64,000 nucleotides of DNA. It comes from Streptomyces sp. NBC_01224. GTDB taxonomy: Bacteria > Actinomycetota > Actinomycetes > Streptomycetales > Streptomycetaceae. Below are positions 54,915 through 64,000 of the stretch, one piece after another (the stretch's first letter is position 1; each line of letters starts with the position of its first letter). A program made the translations under genes and the position numbers. The stretch is from contig NZ_CP108529.1 in the NCBI RefSeq assembly GCF_036002945.1, positions 8,241,001 through 8,305,000 of the forward strand, read 5' to 3'. The notes below the pieces were generated by a model, which did not search any database, was not told where the DNA came from, and worked only from the letters and a program-made list of their open reading frames with translations.

Positions 54915-57124
54915 CGTCCGATCACGCCCGTTCCGGCGTCGGGCTCGGTGCCCCACACCTCTTCGTCCTCCGAGAGCCATACGTTGCGCTGCCGGTCACC
55001 GCCGTTGCCTCCGCCACCCGGGGCACCGCCGCCGCCCATGCCCATCGGCGGCATGAAGGGCGTGCCGGTCCCCGTCCCGCCCCCCGCCCCACCCCGCCCG
55101 AGGGCGCCGAGCGACTGGGTGGACACATTGCCCTGGGTCGGCGGGGCAGCCGGGTTCGCGGGCAGCCCCATGGCGGCACGGGCGCGGTTGCTGAGCCCGG
55201 ACACCACGGAGGCCGGCTGGTGGATCGTGTTGCCGTTGCTGTCGACCATCCTGCGGAGATTCTCGGAGGCTCCCTTCGAGCCGCCGAAGAGATCACCGCT
55301 CGACGTATACGGACGGCGCTGACCGTTCAGCAGCTCGTCGAGCGTCTTGGGGTTGCGGATCTTCAGGTTGTTGCTGCTCTCGGTGATGTGCTTGCCCTGC
55401 GGGTCGCTGATGGTTCCGTCGGCGTTGATCCGGGAGCCGGGCGGAACGGTGAGCTTCCCGCCGTACATATTGGTCAGGGGCTTGCCGTCCGCGCCGATCA
55501 GGTTTCCCTGAGCATCCACCCTGGTGCCTTTGGGGACGATGACGTTGCCCTCGGCGTCGATCCCGAAGCCCCGCGTCAGGTTCCCGGAGGTGGAGCCGCT
55601 TGGAAGCGTCGGCGGCTTCGGGCCACCGGTCGTGGGCGAAATGATCTTACCCCCGGGGCCGATCGTGGAACCGGGCGGCACGAACAGGGGCTTGCCGTTC
55701 GCGCCGAGGACCGGTTTGCCCTTGGAGTCGGTGACGGCGCCGGTCTTGGGGTCGATGCGCGATCCGGCCGGAACCGTCAGGGATCCGCCGCCGCCCGTAC
55801 CGGAGGTGCCGCCACTGGGGCCGGTGACCGGATTCGGGCCGAGGCCGAGGTTTTTGTTCTTCGGGAGATTGGCGCCGGAAGTGCTGCCGTTCGGCCCGGT
55901 GACCGGAGGCGGGGCGCCGAGGTCGAGATCGCCGCCGCCCTTACTGCCGAGGCCGCCCCCGTCACCGTCCGCGCCGCCGCCGCCACCGCCACCGCCGTCA
56001 CCGCCGGCGCCGTTGCCGAACATCTCCTTGAACTTGTTGAGGATGTCGTCGGAGCCGCCCGTGCCACCGTCACCGCCCGTACCCGTGTCGCCGTAGAAGT
56101 CTTTCTGTTCCTCGGGCGTCAGCGAGATGGTGAATGTCGGCTTCACGACGGAGTTCGCGTCGGAGAGCTTCCCGCTCGCCTTGTCGTAGGCCGTCGCCAG
56201 GTCGAGCATCGTCTGGGAGGACTTGTCGTCGAGCTCGGTCTTGACGCCTTCGAGCCAGCTCAGTTTCGCGCGATATTCAATGCCGCCCCAGTCAGGCCCG
56301 CTGACCGTCGGATCGTGGTCCGACGTGGGATTTTGGGCACTCATCGCCTTCAGGAACTCTGCATTCAGATGGGTGAACGCCATGGAGATGGCGCCGGCTT
56401 CTCGAAACTCGATGCCCGTGCCCACGGTTTCCCGCTTTTCGAACCAGTCCCAGAAGTTCTTCCTCAGCACTTTAATGGTGGCCTTCAGTTGAACGCTCAC
56501 CGCTTGGAGATCGTCCTTGATCGCACCGCCCATGTAAAAGGACTGCGTCTCTTGAAGTGAACGCTTCACCGCCAGAAGAACGGCTTCGAAGAGGGCGGCG
56601 GACTCTCCTTGCAGTTCCTCCGAGCCGTCGCCCACCTTCTCGGCCCATTCGTTGAACTTGGCCGCCCATCCGCCCGTCCAGAGATCCATGTTGTTGAGGA
56701 TCTCGGACGCTTTGCTCGACGACAGGGGATTGGCGTCCTTGTTCGTCCCGGACGTCACCGAACCAAGAATGGGATCGGGCGCTCCGGTGAACTCGGCCAG
56801 CGCCCCCGAATCATTTCCGAAGTCCGCCCAGTTGTAGCCGAACCCGAACATGAGCCATTGCTCGTTCTCTCGGGTGGGAAAGGCGAACGCGTACCACCCG
56901 GAAAGCCCCCACTCCTCCGCCTTGAGCTTCGGAGTGCCGTCGAACCATTGGCCGTTGACCTCTTTGGTGATCCACTTCTTGGAACCCTCACCCGCCACCA
57001 GGTTCCGGTCCGGAAGCTTGGTGGTGCCGTCGTGAAACATGGCGAGGATCTCCTCCCACTTGGCCGGCATCCCGGCGGGCACCTCGACCCGCTCGGGCGG
57101 CGTCTCGGGGGGCACCTCGGTCAT
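54911..57124 (-). CDS. large T7SS-associated secreted-type protein with Gly/Pro repeats
   Basis: 737 residues. The N-terminal about 340 are helical and Trp-rich (WGLSGWYAFAFP, NNMDLWTGGWAAKFNEWAEK, LRKNFWDWFEKRE), comparable to PPE- or LXG-like export domains. Gly-rich linkers and repeated PPGSxIxxxGxI units (GSRIDPKTGAV, GSTIGPGGKI, GTRVDAQGNL, GSRINADGTI) follow. The end VWLSEDEEVWGTEPD... GVIGR is a signature of PPE-like proteins in Streptomyces T7SS clusters. No toxin catalytic motif is evident. Likely a co-secreted scaffold or delivery factor for the giant toxin. Confidence 0.7.
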   Translation of the reverse strand: MTEVPPETPPERVEVPAGMPAKWEEILAMFHDGTTKLPDRNLVAGEGSKKWITKEVNGQWFDGTPKLKAEEWGLSGWYAFAFPTRENEQWLMFGFGYNWADFGNDSGALAEFTGAPDPILGSVTSGTNKDANPLSSSKASEILNNMDLWTGGWAAKFNEWAEKVGDGSEELQGESAALFEAVLLAVKRSLQETQSFYMGGAIKDDLQAVSVQLKATIKVLRKNFWDWFEKRETVGTGIEFREAGAISMAFTHLNAEFLKAMSAQNPTSDHDPTVSGPDWGGIEYRAKLSWLEGVKTELDDKSSQTMLDLATAYDKASGKLSDANSVVKPTFTISLTPEEQKDFYGDTGTGGDGGTGGSDDILNKFKEMFGNGAGGDGGGGGGGGADGDGGGLGSKGGGDLDLGAPPPVTGPNGSTSGANLPKNKNLGLGPNPVTGPSGGTSGTGGGGSLTVPAGSRIDPKTGAVTDSKGKPVLGANGKPLFVPPGSTIGPGGKIISPTTGGPKPPTLPSGSTSGNLTRGFGIDAEGNVIVPKGTRVDAQGNLIGADGKPLTNMYGGKLTVPPGSRINADGTISDPQGKHITESSNNLKIRNPKTLDELLNGQRRPYTSSGDLFGGSKGASENLRRMVDSNGNTIHQPASVVSGLSNRARAAMGLPANPAAPPTQGNVSTQSLGALGRGGAGGGTGTGTPFMPPMGMGGGGAPGGGGNGGDRQRNVWLSEDEEVWGTEPDAGTGVIGR

Positions 57125-57128
57125 GGTT

Positions 57129-57506
57129 TCACTTTCCCTTCGGGGTCAGGATCTCGGAGAACTCGTCGGCGAGGGCACCACCCATGCCCGTGGAGTCGTC
57201 CTCGGCATCCCTGTGCTTGGCCTCCACGTCCCGCAGACTGGCCGAGAAGTTGTTCATGAGCGTGATCGCCGTTTCGTACCGGGTACGCATACTGGCGCGG
57301 TACGTCTCCATCTGGCTCTCGAGTGCCTTCGCCTTCGGGCACTTCTCGGGGTTTCCGACAGCGAGAGGGATCTTCGATCCCAGGCTCACATAGTCCGGCT
57401 TGACCGTGAGGTCACGACGGAACGTGGGGATCTCCTGGTTCGCGTACCTGAGATAGACGCCGTCGGTCGACTGGAACATGTCGCCCGGTTTCTCGTCACC
57501 AGCCAT
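57129..57506 (-). CDS. 125-residue T7SS operon protein
   Basis: A helical protein (ALESQMETYRASMRTRYETAITLMNNFSASLRDVEAKH) after a short beta-type start (FQSTDGVYLRYANQEIP). ATG at 57506 has GAGGTG upstream. It lies between the Esx pair and the 737-residue protein. It may be an LXG-associated-type chaperone, but I do not recognise a named family. Confidence 0.65.
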   Translation of the reverse strand: MAGDEKPGDMFQSTDGVYLRYANQEIPTFRRDLTVKPDYVSLGSKIPLAVGNPEKCPKAKALESQMETYRASMRTRYETAITLMNNFSASLRDVEAKHRDAEDDSTGMGGALADEFSEILTPKGK

Positions 57507-57540
57507 GCTCACACCTCACAAGTCGATTCGGTCGGTCGGG

Positions 57541-57840
57541 TCAGCTGCCCTGGAGGTTGTTCAGGCCGCGGCCGCCGTCGAGGTCCCCGTCGATCTGCCG
57601 GGCGTGCATCCGCTGGAGAGTCGTCCGGGCGACCCCGTACTGCTCGTCGAGCTGCAGCTTGATCCGGCCCAGCTCCGCCTGGAATTCCTCCCAGGAGGTA
57701 CGGGTCTGGCCGCTCAGGGTGTCGCGCAGCGCGCCGAAGTTCTTCTCCATCCAGGCGAGGGCCTCCTTCATCTCCTGCTGGGCCGCGTCCATGTTCTTGA
57801 TGGCGTCCAGGACCCCTTGGTGGCTGATCTTGACGGACAT
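57541..57840 (-). CDS. WXG100-family (EsxA-like) protein with WEE turn
   Basis: A 99-residue helical hairpin protein. The usual Trp-x-Gly turn is represented by RTSWEEF, so Trp is kept and Gly is replaced. GAGGAG precedes the ATG. It lies 67 bases downstream of a second small helical protein, the normal Esx heterodimer arrangement. Expected to be secreted with, or to activate, the EccC motor. Confidence 0.8.
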   Translation of the reverse strand: MSVKISHQGVLDAIKNMDAAQQEMKEALAWMEKNFGALRDTLSGQTRTSWEEFQAELGRIKLQLDEQYGVARTTLQRMHARQIDGDLDGGRGLNNLQGS

Positions 57841-57907
57841 GAAGGAACTCCTCGTGAGGCAGTTAAGAGAGCGGGGGAAGAAAAGGCTGGGAGAGAGCCG
57901 GGGAAGG

Positions 57908-58255
57908 TCACCCGGGGTTGATCGTGCCGGCGATACCGGCGGCGTAGCTGTTCGCCTCGTGCTCGGCGTCGGTGAGGAGCCGGTTGGCCATCGCGGTGCC
58001 CTCCCGGAAGAACTGGGTGCGCTCCATGACCCGACCGTGCGCCCTGAGCCACTCGTCGATGCCCGCCGCGTGGGTCTCCGAGGAAACAGCCTGGTAGGCA
58101 CTCCGCACCTGGCCCTGGATGGTCCTGACCTTGCGGCCTGCCTCATCCATGTCGCGAAGATGCTGGTCCAGCGTCTTCAGCGTCTCGAGCATCGCTGTTT
58201 CATCGTTGGACAGGCCGTCGGCCGAGTTGACGTTGAAGCCGGAGACATCAGACAT
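57908..58255 (-). CDS. Esx-like small helical protein (partner)
   Basis: A 115-residue helical protein (LSNDETAMLETLKTLDQHL... AYQAVSSETHAAGIDEWLRAHG... TDAEHEANSYAAGIAGTI) without a canonical WxG. AGGAGG lies about 7 bases before the ATG. First gene of the toxin operon; the about 260 bases upstream should hold its promoter. Probably pairs with the protein at 57541-57840. Confidence 0.75.
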   Translation of the reverse strand: MSDVSGFNVNSADGLSNDETAMLETLKTLDQHLRDMDEAGRKVRTIQGQVRSAYQAVSSETHAAGIDEWLRAHGRVMERTQFFREGTAMANRLLTDAEHEANSYAAGIAGTINPG

Positions 58256-58517
58256 GGGGGTCCTCCTGGACACTGCGGGAACACGGCGGCACCACGGGTG
58301 CACGGCAGGCCGACCACACCGGGAATCACGCCCTCCGGTAGTCGACGGATCATCAGGTTAATACGCCGTACGGGATCTTGGTACGAATGCTCCCCGACAA
58401 TCTGAGTGTTCATCTGCGGTACGTGCGTGAGCTGCGGAAATACGGGGGAAAGCGCATGCCTCCCGGCCCTCCTATCCTCAAAGAAACCTCAATTCCCTTA
58501 AGGCGAAGGGGAATCGG

Positions 58518-59963
58518 CTATCGAGGCATCGCGTTCTTCGGCGCTTCCACGAGTCCCTGCGTCAGCAGGGCCGTGTCGTCCAGCGCGGGCCCCGACGCGA
58601 GCATCCCGAGGACGCCGGACGGGACGGGAACGGACTGTTCGACTCCGTACCCGAGCCGCTGGAGTCCCTTCTCGCCCCCGGGGACCGGGTACTTGGCACC
58701 CGACTCGGTGACCAGGTAGTAGGCCGTGCCGGTGCCCGCCGAGGAGAGTGCCGTGACGAGGGCACCGCCCTCCGGACGTACGGCGAACAGGTCGGCGGCT
58801 CCGGAACCCGCTGTGATTCCCGGCTGGTTGGACACCGCGCGGCCGCCCACCGCGTCCGCGCGGGGCAGGACGACCGATACCGTCGGCCTGCCGTCCGCGG
58901 TGCCGACGACGGCACATACGCCCTCGCCCGCGCCGACCGGGCTGGGCCTGGGCAGACCGGTCGGGACCGTACCGCCCGCGGCTCCCACGAGCCGGGTCGC
59001 CTTCGGGTCCTGGTGGCGCGCCAGGTCGTCCGGGCCGATCTTCTGCAGGACGACGGCTCCTCCGGCGTAGGCGGTCCGCTGGGTACGCGGATCGCCCATC
59101 AGCAGTGCCTCCTCCAGCGCGGTGACCTTGATCAGCCCGCGCTCCGTCAGCAGGTAGTGGCCGCCGGAGCCGTCGAAGAGCTGCCCGATCCGTGTCGGGC
59201 GGCCGGCCAGCGACGGGCCCGCCTTGCCGCGTCCGGCCACTTCCGGCACTGCCAGATCCGGGCCCGCCGGCAGGGCGTTGAGGAACGCGTCGGGGACCGG
59301 ATGCGCCCCGTCCGGGTCGTAACCCAGCGTCTGGACCGCGTAGTTCGCGGTGTTCAGCCGCAGCCGGGTGCCGTGCCAGAGGAGGTACGTGGTGCCGCCC
59401 GGGACGGTACGGACCAGGGTGGCCCCGTCCGAGGTGACGGGCCTGCCCTTGGCGGTCAGGCCGACGGCCAGGGTGAGGAGCGGCTCCGAGGCGGCGTCGG
59501 GCCGGGTGGCGCACACCGACCAGGCCTCGCGGCTGAGCGCGCCCGCCCGCGGCAGCGGATCCGGCGCGCCGACGATGCCCAGGGTCGCGCCGCGCGGGGC
59601 GTCCTCGATGGAGGCGGGATTGACGCTCACCACCTTCATCCGGTCACCCGCCAGCAGTCTGGCCGAGGTCTCGTTGAGGACCGGGTGAAGGACTCCGTCG
59701 AGCGTGAGGTAGCGGGCGCCCGAACGTTCGTCGAGCACCAGCGTTCCGGTGGCCTTCCACGCGTTCGAGCCGCCGGGCACCACCAGCCCGTACACCGCGA
59801 CGATGAGCGCGGCCAGGACCGCGACCACGAGGCCGATGACGAAACCCTTCGTGGTCCGCCGGTGTGCGGACTCGGGGGCGTCCGGGTCGTCCCGGAGCAT
59901 TCCCAGTGACAGCCGGCTCATGACGAACATGTGCGCGTGGACCTGGTCCCGCCTGGACTGCAT
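58518..59963 (-). CDS. eccB: EccB, type VII secretion membrane component
   Basis: A 481-residue core subunit. The N-terminal cytoplasmic segment MQSRRDQVHAHMFVMSRL is the EccB signature, followed by one transmembrane helix (FVIGLVVAVLAALIVAVYGLV) and a large extracytoplasmic domain with repeated propeller-like modules (GTLVLDERSGARYLTLDGVLHPVLN). EccB joins EccC, EccD and EccE in the secretion pore. Same strand as EccD upstream and the Esx genes downstream. Confidence 0.92.
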   Translation of the reverse strand: MQSRRDQVHAHMFVMSRLSLGMLRDDPDAPESAHRRTTKGFVIGLVVAVLAALIVAVYGLVVPGGSNAWKATGTLVLDERSGARYLTLDGVLHPVLNETSARLLAGDRMKVVSVNPASIEDAPRGATLGIVGAPDPLPRAGALSREAWSVCATRPDAASEPLLTLAVGLTAKGRPVTSDGATLVRTVPGGTTYLLWHGTRLRLNTANYAVQTLGYDPDGAHPVPDAFLNALPAGPDLAVPEVAGRGKAGPSLAGRPTRIGQLFDGSGGHYLLTERGLIKVTALEEALLMGDPRTQRTAYAGGAVVLQKIGPDDLARHQDPKATRLVGAAGGTVPTGLPRPSPVGAGEGVCAVVGTADGRPTVSVVLPRADAVGGRAVSNQPGITAGSGAADLFAVRPEGGALVTALSSAGTGTAYYLVTESGAKYPVPGGEKGLQRLGYGVEQSVPVPSGVLGMLASGPALDDTALLTQGLVEAPKNAMPR

Positions 59964-60080
59964 TCCTTGCCTTTCCGACCGGGCATCGGCCCGGCGCGAG
60001 AGGGCCCGGGATACCGGGGCCTTCGGCCGCCGGACCCCGGGATCCGCCCGCTGTCCGGCGGCGGACGCCGGAGAGCGGGC

Positions 60081-61463
60081 TCAGCTGTTGAGGCCCCGCA
60101 GGTACTGGTAGAGACCGGCGACGAGCAGGGCCAGCGGGACGAGGACGATGGCGAAGAGCAGATGGAGCAGGTCGACCGCGCGCCCCCAGTAAGGCACCAG
60201 GCGCCGGCCGGGGAGCGTCCAGCCCGTGATGGCGAGCACGGCCGCGACGGCCAGCAGACCGGCGAGCAGCAGCGGCCGGGAACCGTCGTCGGTCCGCAGG
60301 ACCAGCTGCACCGTCAGCAGTACGGAACCGTAGGCGGCAGGCAGGACGACGGCGAGCCGCTGCCAGGCGCCGCCGATCGCCCGTGCGTGCGTGAACATCA
60401 GCGCGCACAGGACCGCGGCCAGGGTGAGCGGCGCCCAGGACGTCTCGAACGTCAGCACCGTGAGGCAGCCCGCGGCCACCAGCCCGGTGGCACCGTAGAG
60501 GCCCGTGAGGTAGCTGTCGGCGACGGCGCCGCGGGCGGCGATCCGCTCGTCCGGGGTGGGCTCGATGCCCTCCTGGAGCTGGTCCGCGTTGGTGGGCAGC
60601 AGCGGCACCTTCAGTCCGGACAGGCGGAACGCCAGGGACGGCAGGAAGTGCCCCAGCAGGACGACCGCCAGGATCAGCGGGGCGGCCGTGCCGGTGGCCG
60701 GGACGCCGAAGAGCATCACGGCTCCGCCGACCGCCCCGAGGACCGCGGCCAGGGTGGCGGCCAGGAACAACGGGGCGCACGCGCCCACGGCGGCCAGCGC
60801 GAGCACGGCGGCGCCTGCCGCCGCGGAGCAGCCCGCGAGCAGCCGGGCGCCCAGTTCCGCGTCGGACGCGGCCCCTTGGGGCACCAGGGCTCCGGCCAGG
60901 GCGAGGAAGGGGACGGCCGCCGCGCCGAGCGAACCGCCCGCGCCGACGTCGCCGACCGCCCGTGAGGCTGCCGCCGCACCGGCCAGCAGGAGGATCGCGG
61001 TCGCCGCCGCGCAGACTGCCCTGAGTACCGTGGAACCGGGCAGCAGCAGGAGCAGCAGGCCGGTGGCGAGGGTGCTCAGGGCGAGCGCGGTCATGAGGTG
61101 GTGCGACCACACCGGCCGCCAGGAGTCGGGGCGTTCGCGCAGCCGGCTGGAGAGCCCGTCGACGAGGTCGTCGTAGTGGATCTCCGGGAGGGCGTCCCCG
61201 CGCAGGCGCAGATGTACCGTTTCGCCGTCGTGCAGGCCCAGGTCGCCAAGGGTGTTCTCGTCGTCGAGGGGTTCCTGGCCGAGGCGCTGGAGCACCCAGC
61301 CGCCTGCCTGCGCGCCACGTTCGTAGAGGTCGGTGCCCCCGTGGTCGACGATGGTCGGCATCAGATCGGCGAGCACGATGTCGGACGGTACGGCGAGTTC
61401 GACGGAGCGGTCGGGCGTCAGCACCGTGAGGCGGCACAGGGGTGCCGCGGATATGTCGGTCAA
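60081..61463 (-). CDS. eccD: EccD, type VII secretion channel component
   Basis: A ubiquitin-like N-terminal domain (CRLTVLTPDRSVELAVPSD... LHDGETVHLRLRGD) followed by about 11 transmembrane helices, the EccD layout that lines the T7SS channel. I prefer the TTG at 61463 (460 residues) because the family begins about ten residues before the ubiquitin-like strand and GGAAGG lies upstream; a GTG at 61514 would add 17 residues. It is separated by about 230 bases from divergent EccC. Confidence 0.9.
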   Translation of the reverse strand: MTDISAAPLCRLTVLTPDRSVELAVPSDIVLADLMPTIVDHGGTDLYERGAQAGGWVLQRLGQEPLDDENTLGDLGLHDGETVHLRLRGDALPEIHYDDLVDGLSSRLRERPDSWRPVWSHHLMTALALSTLATGLLLLLLPGSTVLRAVCAAATAILLLAGAAAASRAVGDVGAGGSLGAAAVPFLALAGALVPQGAASDAELGARLLAGCSAAAGAAVLALAAVGACAPLFLAATLAAVLGAVGGAVMLFGVPATGTAAPLILAVVLLGHFLPSLAFRLSGLKVPLLPTNADQLQEGIEPTPDERIAARGAVADSYLTGLYGATGLVAAGCLTVLTFETSWAPLTLAAVLCALMFTHARAIGGAWQRLAVVLPAAYGSVLLTVQLVLRTDDGSRPLLLAGLLAVAAVLAITGWTLPGRRLVPYWGRAVDLLHLLFAIVLVPLALLVAGLYQYLRGLNS

Positions 61464-61692
61464 GCGCGTTTCATCGCCTTCCAGGACAGTGGTCGACGCG
61501 GTCAGATTGATCACATTAACTTGTGCGTGCAGTCTGTACGTTGTGGGGTGCCGCCGAGATCGGCGGCCGCGCCCCCACCCACCACCCGGCCTGCGTTCCC
61601 GCACCGTCGGCCGTACCGCAGGTGTTTGACGTTCCGTCATCCCGAAGACGCGTCACGGCAACCGCCGGCACCCCTCAGGAAGGCGATTCCCT

Positions 61693-64000
61693 TTGAGCGT
61701 GGTCCTCTTCAAGAGGCCTCCCCGGCGTCTTGGCCCCGAGATGCCCCATGGCGAACTGAGCCTCCAGGAGCCGCCCACGGTGCCGGAGACGCAGAGCGCG
61801 ATGGGCAACATGATCACGTACATGCCGATGGCGCTCAGCTCGCTCGGCATGGTGCTCATCTTCCTGCGTCCCGGCAGCGGCGGCGGCCCCATGATGTACG
61901 TCGCCATCGGTCTGATGGCGCTGTCGGCCGTCGGCATGCTGGTCTCGCAGATCGTCCGGGCTTCCGGGGACCGCAAGCGGGCGCTGCTCGGTGAGCGGCG
62001 CGACTACATGCGGTACCTGTCGATCAGCCGCAGGCGCATACGCAAGGTGATCACCCAGCAGCGGGAGGCGCAGGCGTGGTCGCATCCGGACCCGGCGTCC
62101 CTGTGGAGTCTGGTGCCGACGGCCAGGCTGTGGGAGCGGCGGGCGGCGCACGCGGACTTCGCCGAGGTGCGGATCGCGGTGGGCGAACAGCAGTTGGCGA
62201 CGAAGCTGACACCGCTGAGCACCAAGCCGGTCGAGGACCTGGAGCCGCTGTCCGCGCACGCCCTGCGGCGCTTCATCAAGGCGTACGGCACGGTGCCCGA
62301 CCAGCCGGTCGCGGTCTATCTGCGTACCTACGCACGCGTCCTGCTCCAGTCCGAGGAGGCGCAGAAGGAGGCCGCGCACGCGATGGTGCGGGCTCTGCTG
62401 GCGCAGCTGAGTGTGTTCCACGCGCCGCAGGACCTGCGGATCGTGGTGCTGGCGGACCACGACCGCCGGGACGCCTGGGAGTGGGTGAAGTGGCTGCCGC
62501 ACGCCCAGCATCCGACGGACGTCGACGGCGGGGGCCCCGTGCGGCTGGTCACCGATTCCGTCCTGGGTCTCGAATCACTGCTCGGCGAGGAACTGACCGG
62601 CCGGCCCGCCTTCGAGACGGACGCCGTCCCGAGCGCCGAGGAGCCCTACTGCGTCGTCGTCCTGGACAGCGCCCGGACGCCCGCCGACTCCCGGCTGGCC
62701 ACCGACGGCTACCGCAACACGGTGACGCTGGAGGTGTCCGGTTCCCTGCCCTGGCGTCAGTCCCGCCACACGCTGCGGCTGCGGATCGCCGGGCAGCGGC
62801 TCGAACTGGTCAGCACCGACCGGTCGGGGAAGGAGACCACGTCCGCGCTCGGCAGGCCCGATGTGCTGGGTCCCCGGCGGGCCAGGGCACTGGCCACGCT
62901 GCTGTCCCCCTATCGGATGGGCATCACCACGGACAACGGTGAGGCGCTCACCTCGGACGTGCAGCTGACGACCCTGCTCGGCCTCCCCGACCTGCACACC
63001 GTCGATCTGGACGCCGTGCGCGACGACCGCAGCGAGCGTGCCAGGCTGCGGGTGCCACTGGGGCTCGCCGGTGACGGCACCCCGGTGGAACTGGACATCA
63101 AGGAGGCGGCGCAGGGCGGGATGGGCCCGCACGGCGTGCTGATCGGCGCGACGGGTTCCGGCAAGTCGGAGCTGCTGCGGACCCTGGTGCTGGCGCTGGC
63201 GCTCACCCACTCCTCGGAGAAGCTGAACTTCGTCCTGGTCGACTTCAAGGGCGGCGCCACGTTCCTGGGTCTGGACGGTCTGCCGCACACCTCGGCCGTG
63301 ATCACCAACCTCGCCGACGAGTCCTCCCTGGTGGACCGCATGCAGGATGCCCTGCACGGTGAGCTGATGCGCCGCCAGGAGCTGCTGCGCAGCGCCGGGA
63401 ACTACACGTCGGCGTTCGAGTACGAGACGGCGCGGGCGGCGGGGACCGACCTGGAGCCGCTGCCGACGCTCTTCGTGGTGGTCGACGAGTTCAGCGAACT
63501 CCTCTCCGCGCACCGCGACTTCATGGACCTGTTCGTGATGGTGGGGCGGCTGGGCCGCAGCCTGGGCGTGCATCTGCTGCTCGCCTCGCAGCGGCTGGAC
63601 GAGGGCCGGATGACCCAGCTGGAGTCGCATCTGTCGTACCGGATCGCGCTGCGGACGTTCTCCTCGATGGAGAGCCGTGGCGTCCTGGGTGTGCCGGACG
63701 CCTACCAGCTGCCCTCCGTACCCGGCAGCGCCATTCTCAAGAAGGACACCGGGACCCTGGTCCGGTTCAAGGCCGCGTACGTCTCCGGGCCCTATCAAGG
63801 GGTCCGCAGGGTCGGCGCGTCGGCTGTCGCGGGTCAGGTGGTCCCGTACCGCACGGAGTGGACCGCGCCCCGGCTCCCCGCGCCCGGCCCGGAGCCGCAG
63901 CCGGTGGCGGAGGAGGAGGCGAGCGAGGAGTCCCTGCTCGCGCTGGCCGTGTCCCGGATGCGGGAGGGCGGCAGGCCCGCGCACCGGGTCTGGCTGCCGC
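61693..64000 (+). CDS. eccC: EccC, type VII secretion FtsK/SpoIIIE ATPase (truncated by window)
   Basis: The motor of the system. The TTG start (AGGAAGG about 12 bases upstream) gives LSVVLFKRPPR, two membrane helices (residues about 35-85), then ATPase domain 1 with Walker A IGATGSGKSELL (about 487) and Walker B LPTLFVVVDEFSEL. About 769 codons lie inside the window; two further ATPase domains are expected beyond the edge. Transcribed away from EccD. Confidence 0.93.
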   Translation, partial: MSVVLFKRPPRRLGPEMPHGELSLQEPPTVPETQSAMGNMITYMPMALSSLGMVLIFLRPGSGGGPMMYVAIGLMALSAVGMLVSQIVRASGDRKRALLGERRDYMRYLSISRRRIRKVITQQREAQAWSHPDPASLWSLVPTARLWERRAAHADFAEVRIAVGEQQLATKLTPLSTKPVEDLEPLSAHALRRFIKAYGTVPDQPVAVYLRTYARVLLQSEEAQKEAAHAMVRALLAQLSVFHAPQDLRIVVLADHDRRDAWEWVKWLPHAQHPTDVDGGGPVRLVTDSVLGLESLLGEELTGRPAFETDAVPSAEEPYCVVVLDSARTPADSRLATDGYRNTVTLEVSGSLPWRQSRHTLRLRIAGQRLELVSTDRSGKETTSALGRPDVLGPRRARALATLLSPYRMGITTDNGEALTSDVQLTTLLGLPDLHTVDLDAVRDDRSERARLRVPLGLAGDGTPVELDIKEAAQGGMGPHGVLIGATGSGKSELLRTLVLALALTHSSEKLNFVLVDFKGGATFLGLDGLPHTSAVITNLADESSLVDRMQDALHGELMRRQELLRSAGNYTSAFEYETARAAGTDLEPLPTLFVVVDEFSELLSAHRDFMDLFVMVGRLGRSLGVHLLLASQRLDEGRMTQLESHLSYRIALRTFSSMESRGVLGVPDAYQLPSVPGSAILKKDTGTLVRFKAAYVSGPYQGVRRVGASAVAGQVVPYRTEWTAPRLPAPGPEPQPVAEEEASEESLLALAVSRMREGGRPAHRVWLP

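Noticed and set aside
59964..60080. GC-rich hairpins between eccD and eccB as a terminator
   Set aside because: Several overlapping weak stems occur by chance at this G+C; the genes are on the same strand and probably co-transcribed.
60081..61640. EccD start at 61640
   Set aside because: The extra N-terminal residues are Arg/Pro-rich and precede the likely promoter and the family's usual start.

Overview
High G+C, GTG/TTG starts, short intergenic gaps and the gene families present point to a Streptomyces (or close relative) chromosome. The window has two halves: a patchwork accessory region rich in broken genes and mobile-element debris (about 1-33 kb), and one coherent type VII secretion (ESX/T7SS) toxin locus (about 33-64 kb, running off the right edge).

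1-8 kb: a DUF4232-type lipoprotein, two overlapping small ORFs, a nuclease-like gene fragment, an IS256-family element next to a truncated PadR gene, a NarL/LuxR two-component system, a CPBP membrane protease with a strong hairpin terminator, then remnants of a sugar-binding protein and a PL8 (chondroitinase-type) lyase. 8-14.5 kb: an intact minus-strand operon of a pRiA4b ORF-3-like protein, a SNF2 helicase and a SWIM zinc-finger protein. 14.8-16 kb: remnants of a MmyB-type regulator, an unknown gene and an ISL3 transposase.

16-26.4 kb looks like a copper/metal-stress island: BlaI-type repressor with M56 peptidase, a beta-propeller-like lipoprotein, a methyltransferase, a DUF6153 protein, a multicopper oxidase, an MFS exporter, an AhpD-like protein, a His-rich protein under a CsoR-type operator, and a decayed copper ATPase. 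The methyltransferase, oxidase and MFS frames each contain an apparent frameshift. 26.4-33 kb carries small membrane proteins of possible plasmid-spread type, a methyltransferase, an NlpC/P60 wall hydrolase with a good promoter, a decayed DnaB-like gene, a split intramolecular-chaperone domain and an IS200/IS605 relic.

33-64 kb: EccC (plus strand, cut by the window end) is divergent from EccD and EccB. A tightly coupled minus-strand set follows: two Esx-like proteins, a 125-aa protein, a 737-aa secreted-type protein, a T7SS-associated protein, a YbaB-like protein, a 103-aa protein and one gene of 5,957 codons. The giant protein has a helical/membrane T7SS-type N-terminus, long low-complexity and coiled-coil segments, an OTU-like region, two TcdA/TcdB-like glycosyltransferase modules that are identical in DNA, each followed by a His/Cys caspase-like module, and a C-terminal HELGH zinc protease. 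A further caspase-like module and glycosyltransferase tail survive, frameshifted, just downstream. I infer a T7SS-exported, multi-warhead polymorphic toxin organised on the logic of large clostridial toxins (glycosyltransferase plus self-cleavage). This is the main discovery candidate.
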